DNA of 64,000 nt. Origin: Vanilla planifolia. Taxonomy: Eukaryota; Streptophyta; Magnoliopsida; Asparagales; Orchidaceae. The stretch spans positions 702,501 through 766,500 of the forward strand of contig JAIUJO010000072.1 in the NCBI GenBank assembly GCA_023846275.1, read 5' to 3'. The notes beneath the pieces were generated by a model. The model ran no database searches and was not told the origin of the DNA. It worked only from the letters and a program-made list of their open reading frames with translations. Positions 58,573 to 64,000 of the stretch are shown here, in pieces. Both the position numbers and the translations under genes were made by a program. Positions within the stretch are counted from its first letter, which is position 1; each line of letters begins with the position of its first letter.

Positions 58573-60006
58573 ATGTATGCCACACATGCACATATAGAAT
58601 CCCCCATGCACACAAACATGCACACAAATACACTCTTGTACAAACATGCAAACACACACACACATGCACGCACACAAACGTACATGCACATACATAATTT
58701 CTTGCACATGTCCATACATACATAGACACACAATGACTCACAAGCACACACACCTATACATGCACATGAACACATACTCACAAAAACATGAACACACATG
58801 GTCACACACTCATACACACACCTATGGATGTAAGAAAGCACTCACAGACATACATGCATGCACACACACACAAAAAAATGCACACACTGGTACATATACA
58901 CACGTACATGAACTTATGCAAAAAACACATAGAAAACACATCTGCACAAACATGCAAACACACTGTAGAGACTCTCGCACATATACAAATGTGTAGGCAT
59001 GCACACCCACACACAAGGGCACAGAAACATGCTCACAAACACATATGGAAAGTTACACACAACAAACCCACAAACACATGCAAACACACAACCATGAAAA
59101 TACACACACATATGCACATTCACATAAAAGACAAACACACACACACATGCACACATACACACACGAATATGCACACACACATACACACATACATACATGG
59201 ACACATGCCCATAAGAATAGACACAAACATACATGCATATGCACACACACAGATGCACTCACATGTACACACAAACATGTGTAGCCATGTACACACGCCC
59301 ATAAGAACATGCTTGCACATGCACATGTACACACTCACATGAACATGCATAAACACACAAATATGTATACAAACCTACACACAGATGCACTCAAGACACT
59401 TATCCACTCAACACACCTATGCACTCAAAAGTGTGCACAAACATTCACACACCTATCCATAAACACATGCACACACACATTAACATATGCGTGTGCTTAC
59501 ACACACTTGCACAAGCGCACAAACACATGCACAAAGATGAACAAACATGCACACATGAACGTATACACACACACATGTACATGCACACAGCCACAAATAG
59601 ACACATGCATGCATCTGCACCCACTCTTGCACACAAAAATATGCACACACACACACACACGTGCACATGCATAAGCACATAGATACACTCACACATGCAC
59701 ACACACACACACATATGTAAAAGCACACACATAAACATACACACATGCACACACATATGCATACACTCATAGACAAACACAAACACAAACCCGCACATAC
59801 AAAGGGACACACATGCATGTAGATGTACACACACACACATGGGTGTATGCATTTTCACCAACACACACACGCACACACACACACACACTTTAACACATAC
59901 GAGTGTACACCTACACACATATATCCATCATCGTGCACACACACATATACACACAAACATACACATACACACACAGGCACACACACATGCAAGAACACAT
60001 AAACAA

Positions 60007-60018
60007 CCACAATTCCCC
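60007..60018. repeat. Isolated CCACAATTCCCC marker
   Basis: This is preceded by CACACATGCAAGAACACA, like the left context of the marker in the three tandem units, and followed by TTCACAGACGTGCACAC, like the right context at 51,581. The rest of the unit is not clear. It is likely another diverged copy. Confidence 0.45.
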
Positions 60019-62239
60019 TTCACAGACGTGCACACAGACGCACACACACATACACAGAAATAATGCAAGCACATAGGCACTCAAACACACACACACACAC
60101 ATGCATGTACACTTACACACACAAGTGGATAGAGAGAGACACACACATATAGACACTCACATGCACATGCATGCACACATACACTTGCACACATACACAA
60201 CTACATAATTGTAGGCAACACACATTCACAAACTCACACATGTTTGCATGCACATATGCACACAAGCACACACACATGAACACAGGCCCACATGCACATG
60301 CATGCATACACAAAAGCACACATAGACATTCACCCACACATGCACATGCACACATAGATAGACATACACACAAAGATGTATGCACATATGCTGACATAGA
60401 CACACACCCATAAATACAAATATGTGCCCATGTGCACCACACACACACATGTGCGCACAAACACACACAACTGTGCATACAAACACACATATGCATGCAC
60501 AGACACACATATTCATGTGCAAACACGCACAAACACCTACACAAATCCACACACACACTTGCACGCTCACACACACACATTTACACTTGTAGATGGACAA
60601 AGAAACTTACTCAAGTGCACACACACATGCACAAACAAAATACAAGCACACCCTCTAACAGATATAGCACACACAAGAAGACATGTGTAGACATGTACAT
60701 GCACACACAAAAGGCTACACATGTGTACATACCCATAAACAAGCATACACATCCACTTACATGCACATGCATGCAAATACAAACACACATATTTACACAC
60801 ATGTGCATCCTTAACAACACACACACACACACATAAACACACAAATATACATAAGAACACACATGCATGCATATACAAACACAGAAACATCATAAGCACA
60901 CACAAACACACAGACACATAGACACACACACACCCACGTACACAAGCACAAAGACACAAGGATAAAAAGACATAAGTGCAAACACATACACATTTGCACA
61001 TGCATGCATGCACAAACACAGACATGCATATACAAAAAACATGCACACGAATACAACAAGAATACACACACAAAAGTACCCACACACACACACATAAAAC
61101 ACTATCATACTTGAATACATGAACTAACATGGAAAAAAACTCTCATATGTATGCACACACAAAATACACAAACACACGTACAAAAACTTGCAAGCATACA
61201 CATACTCACTTAAACACACGCTTGCACACACATGCACACACATATATGCACAACCACACATGCAAGTACACACATATACATGTGCACATGCACACTCACA
61301 CACACACATGTGAAAAAAGAACAGACAAAGACACACATGCAAACACATGCATGCACACACACACATGCACAAACAAACACAAACACTCATGCACGCAAAC
61401 ATGTGGTAACAAACACAGACACATCTGAATAATCACTAACTTATGCATGTACAGACTCATGAACACACAAACCACATACAAATATGTTAGTGTGAACGTA
61501 CACACTCAAACACATACATATAAACATACACACACTCACTCATGCACACACACACATACTACACAAACACCTACACACATGTGCAAACATGATTACACAC
61601 ACATGCACATGCAGCTACAGATATATACTTGTGTGCATTTGCAAAATCTACACTTACACGCATACGTAGGTGCACACACATCTGTACACACATGCACACA
61701 TGTGTGTAATCTCAAACATGCATGCAAGCACTCACACACACACATTCATACATGCACACATGCACATGCATGTAGATGCACACAAACACATAGGTATGCA
61801 AATGCATGGCACAACAACACACATATGTACATGCATACACCCATGTACACAAGAATAAACACGCAAAAACACATAGAGGAACAAACATAGAGGAACACAC
61901 ACATAAATGAACACTAAGGCCCACATACACAAAAATGTATGCACACATAAACACACACGACAACATCTACATGCATGTACATGCAGCATGCACACAGGTG
62001 CCCATTCATGTACACACATGCACACACATGCATAAACACACATACACATGCATACACACAAGTACACACATGCATGAAAAAATGCAAACACACACACACA
62101 CACACTTGCAGATAGATGCAAGAACATTTGTACACACCCTCAAAGACACCATAAACCCACACACATGTGTGCATGCACACTCATACATACACATGAACAC
62201 GCACAAACATGCACACAAACACACACACAAACACAAACA

Positions 62240-62810
62240 CAAACACATATACATGCATACACATGTGCACCCATGCATAAACATGCATACACACACATAT
62301 TCACCCATGCTCAGATCGATGCATATGTACATTCATTTGAACTTAAACATGTACACAAAGAGACACACACATATGCTCACACATGCACATAGAAACTCGC
62401 ACACACACATGTTCACAAACATAAGCACACAAACACATAAGCAAAGTGTTGCACACAAACACACATGTAGACACATCTGCTCACGTAGACATACACACTC
62501 ACAAGCATAAACATATGCATGCACACGTACGAGCAAACATACACACACACATTAGTGCACTGACAAACATTCATATACACATGCACACACACACACACAT
62601 ACACATACATACTCATATGTAGGTATGCATATGCACACAAAAGCACACTTAGACAAGCATATGCACACAAGTGCATATACACAAATGCTCACACCCATGC
62701 ACGCAAGTGCATGCACCCGCACACACAAATGTACACACACATACATGCATGATCTCACACATGCACACACACACACATGCACTCATGCATGTAGACACAT
62801 GCATGCACCC
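62240..62810. repeat. Duplicated block within the array, second copy
   Basis: This is the partner of 57,880-58,400, in the same orientation. Shared landmarks include GTGCACTGACAAACAT, CACACTTAGACAAGCATATG and ATGATCTCACACATGC. Small length differences in CA-only stretches account for the slight drift in offset. Confidence 0.65.
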
Positions 62811-64000
62811 ATGCTCACATGTAAACATGCACACATGCATACATGTTCAAACACCATACACACTCAAGCTCATGCACACATACAACCACACATTTACCGA
62901 CACACATACATGCAAGCATACACAAATGCACACAACACACGTATACACATGCATGTACACACACATACATACATATACGCATGCACCCACTCACACCCAT
63001 GCACACACACACACACATGCACACACAGAAATGCACAAAAACATGTACACACACACATGCACATACACATACATGTACAAGCACTCTCACACTCACATAC
63101 ATATGCATAGGTACATGCACTCACACACACATGCATGCACATCCATGCACACCAACTCACACACACCATTCCATGGACTCTTCATATGCATGCATTCACA
63201 TGCACATATGCAGTACACATGCACACAGACATACACAACCACACATGGGCGAACACACATGTGCACAAATAGATGAACAAATAAACACACACGCACATGC
63301 ACACACAAACATTCACATTCACCCACGTGCATATGCACACTCATGCATGCAAAAGCATACACCAATGCAACCTCTTACTCACACAAGGACACACACATAC
63401 ACACACACACACACCCACTCACTTTCATGCTTACACACCCATACTAACATGCTGACACACACAAATTCATATGTGTACACACACACAAACATACCCAGAA
63501 AAGCACATTCATGTACTCACATGTGCATACACATGAACTCACACGCACATGAACACATCGGCACAAACACAATCACTTGCATACATGCATGTAGACACAC
63601 ATGCACACAATCACATGTACATCTGCACAAACACTAACCCACACATACATGTGGCCATGTCCTCATGAGCACACACACACACACAAATAAAAATAGGAAC
63701 ACCCAAGCACATACACACATGTGCATGCTTGCACATGCACACATTCAGGTACAAATATACAAATTCACATAAGCAAACACACCATCCTGCAAACACCCTC
63801 CTCCATATGCACACACATGCACATAAAAATACATGCCCGACACATGTATAAACATGCACTCGAATACACATGTGCTCACACATGCATAGGAATGTAAGCT
63901 TGCACAAAGACACATGTAATCACAAACACATGCACAGTACTTACACACACTGACACACACATATACAGACATAGGAATGCACATGCGAATGCACAAGCAT

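Larger units (their letters stand above)
24870..64000. repeat. CA/TG array, right arm (CA on the plus strand), open at the window end
   Basis: At least 39 kb of imperfect CA repeat with frequent ATGCA, CATAC, AAAC and CTTGC variants, with no gene or recognisable mobile element inside. Most differences from pure CA are C-to-T or A-to-G type and so keep the purine-pyrimidine alternation. Short islands break the pattern. Local exact duplications and long-range duplicated blocks occur, listed separately. Frames of up to 298 codons (for example 33,923-34,819 minus) consist almost only of Cys, Val, Met and Tyr, or of His and Thr on the other strand, and are not genes. The array runs off the end of the window, so its full length is unknown. 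Confidence 0.95.

Noticed and set aside
24870-64000. CRISPR array or bacterial-type direct repeats
   Set aside because: There are no regular repeat-spacer units or cas genes, and the texture is a degenerate eukaryotic CA repeat.
24870-64000. Telomeric or subtelomeric repeat
   Set aside because: No TTTAGGG, TTAGGG or related telomere words occur in series.

Overview
The window looks like plant nuclear DNA with no intact gene. The best clue is a decayed Ty1/copia retrotransposon at 19.85-22.0 kb. Its gag and pre-integrase fragments resemble plant Copia families. There is also an old RNase H fragment of the kind carried by plant LINEs. The heavy decay of everything recognisable, and the size of the repeat that follows, suggest a large genome that removes repeats slowly, probably a seed plant. 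The species cannot be named from this sequence.

Layout. (1) 1-7,370 is very AT-rich DNA with only short chance reading frames. (2) 7,370-15,595 is an old head-to-tail duplication, copy A (about 3.7 kb) then copy B (about 4.5 kb). Copy A carries a plus-strand RNase H-like fragment near its start and several minus-strand stretches that look like an unidentified decayed coding sequence. Copy B has an extra 0.6-0.8 kb. (3) 15,596-19,853 is AT-rich spacer with one purine-rich, less AT-rich patch. (4) 19,854 to about 21,990 is the Copia fossil on the plus strand: gag, two zinc-knuckle segments and the pre-integrase region. It stops abruptly where region 5 begins. (5) About 21,990-64,000 is one continuous, imperfect CA/TG array of at least 42 kb. 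The plus strand is TG-rich up to 24,869 and CA-rich from 24,870 to the window end, so the array contains an inversion boundary. Its right edge lies outside the window.

The array is the notable object. It is not a plain microsatellite. Almost every base obeys alternating purine-pyrimidine order, with CATGCA-type words scattered throughout. It also has hidden higher-order structure: three tandem units of about 1.55 kb at 51.2-55.9 kb, an older copy of the same block at 42.4-44.1 kb, a second duplicated block (57.9-58.4 and 62.25-62.8 kb), and a marker near CCACAATCCCCC that breaks the alternation and recurs at seven places. Because TAA, TAG and TGA all have the order pyrimidine-purine-purine, strict alternation excludes stop codons in all six frames. 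The hundreds of overlapping Cys/Val/Met or His/Thr frames there are therefore by-products of composition and are not annotated as genes.

I saw no rRNA, tRNA, CRISPR array, bacterial-type operon or intact host gene. Identity and similarity statements are by-eye judgements.
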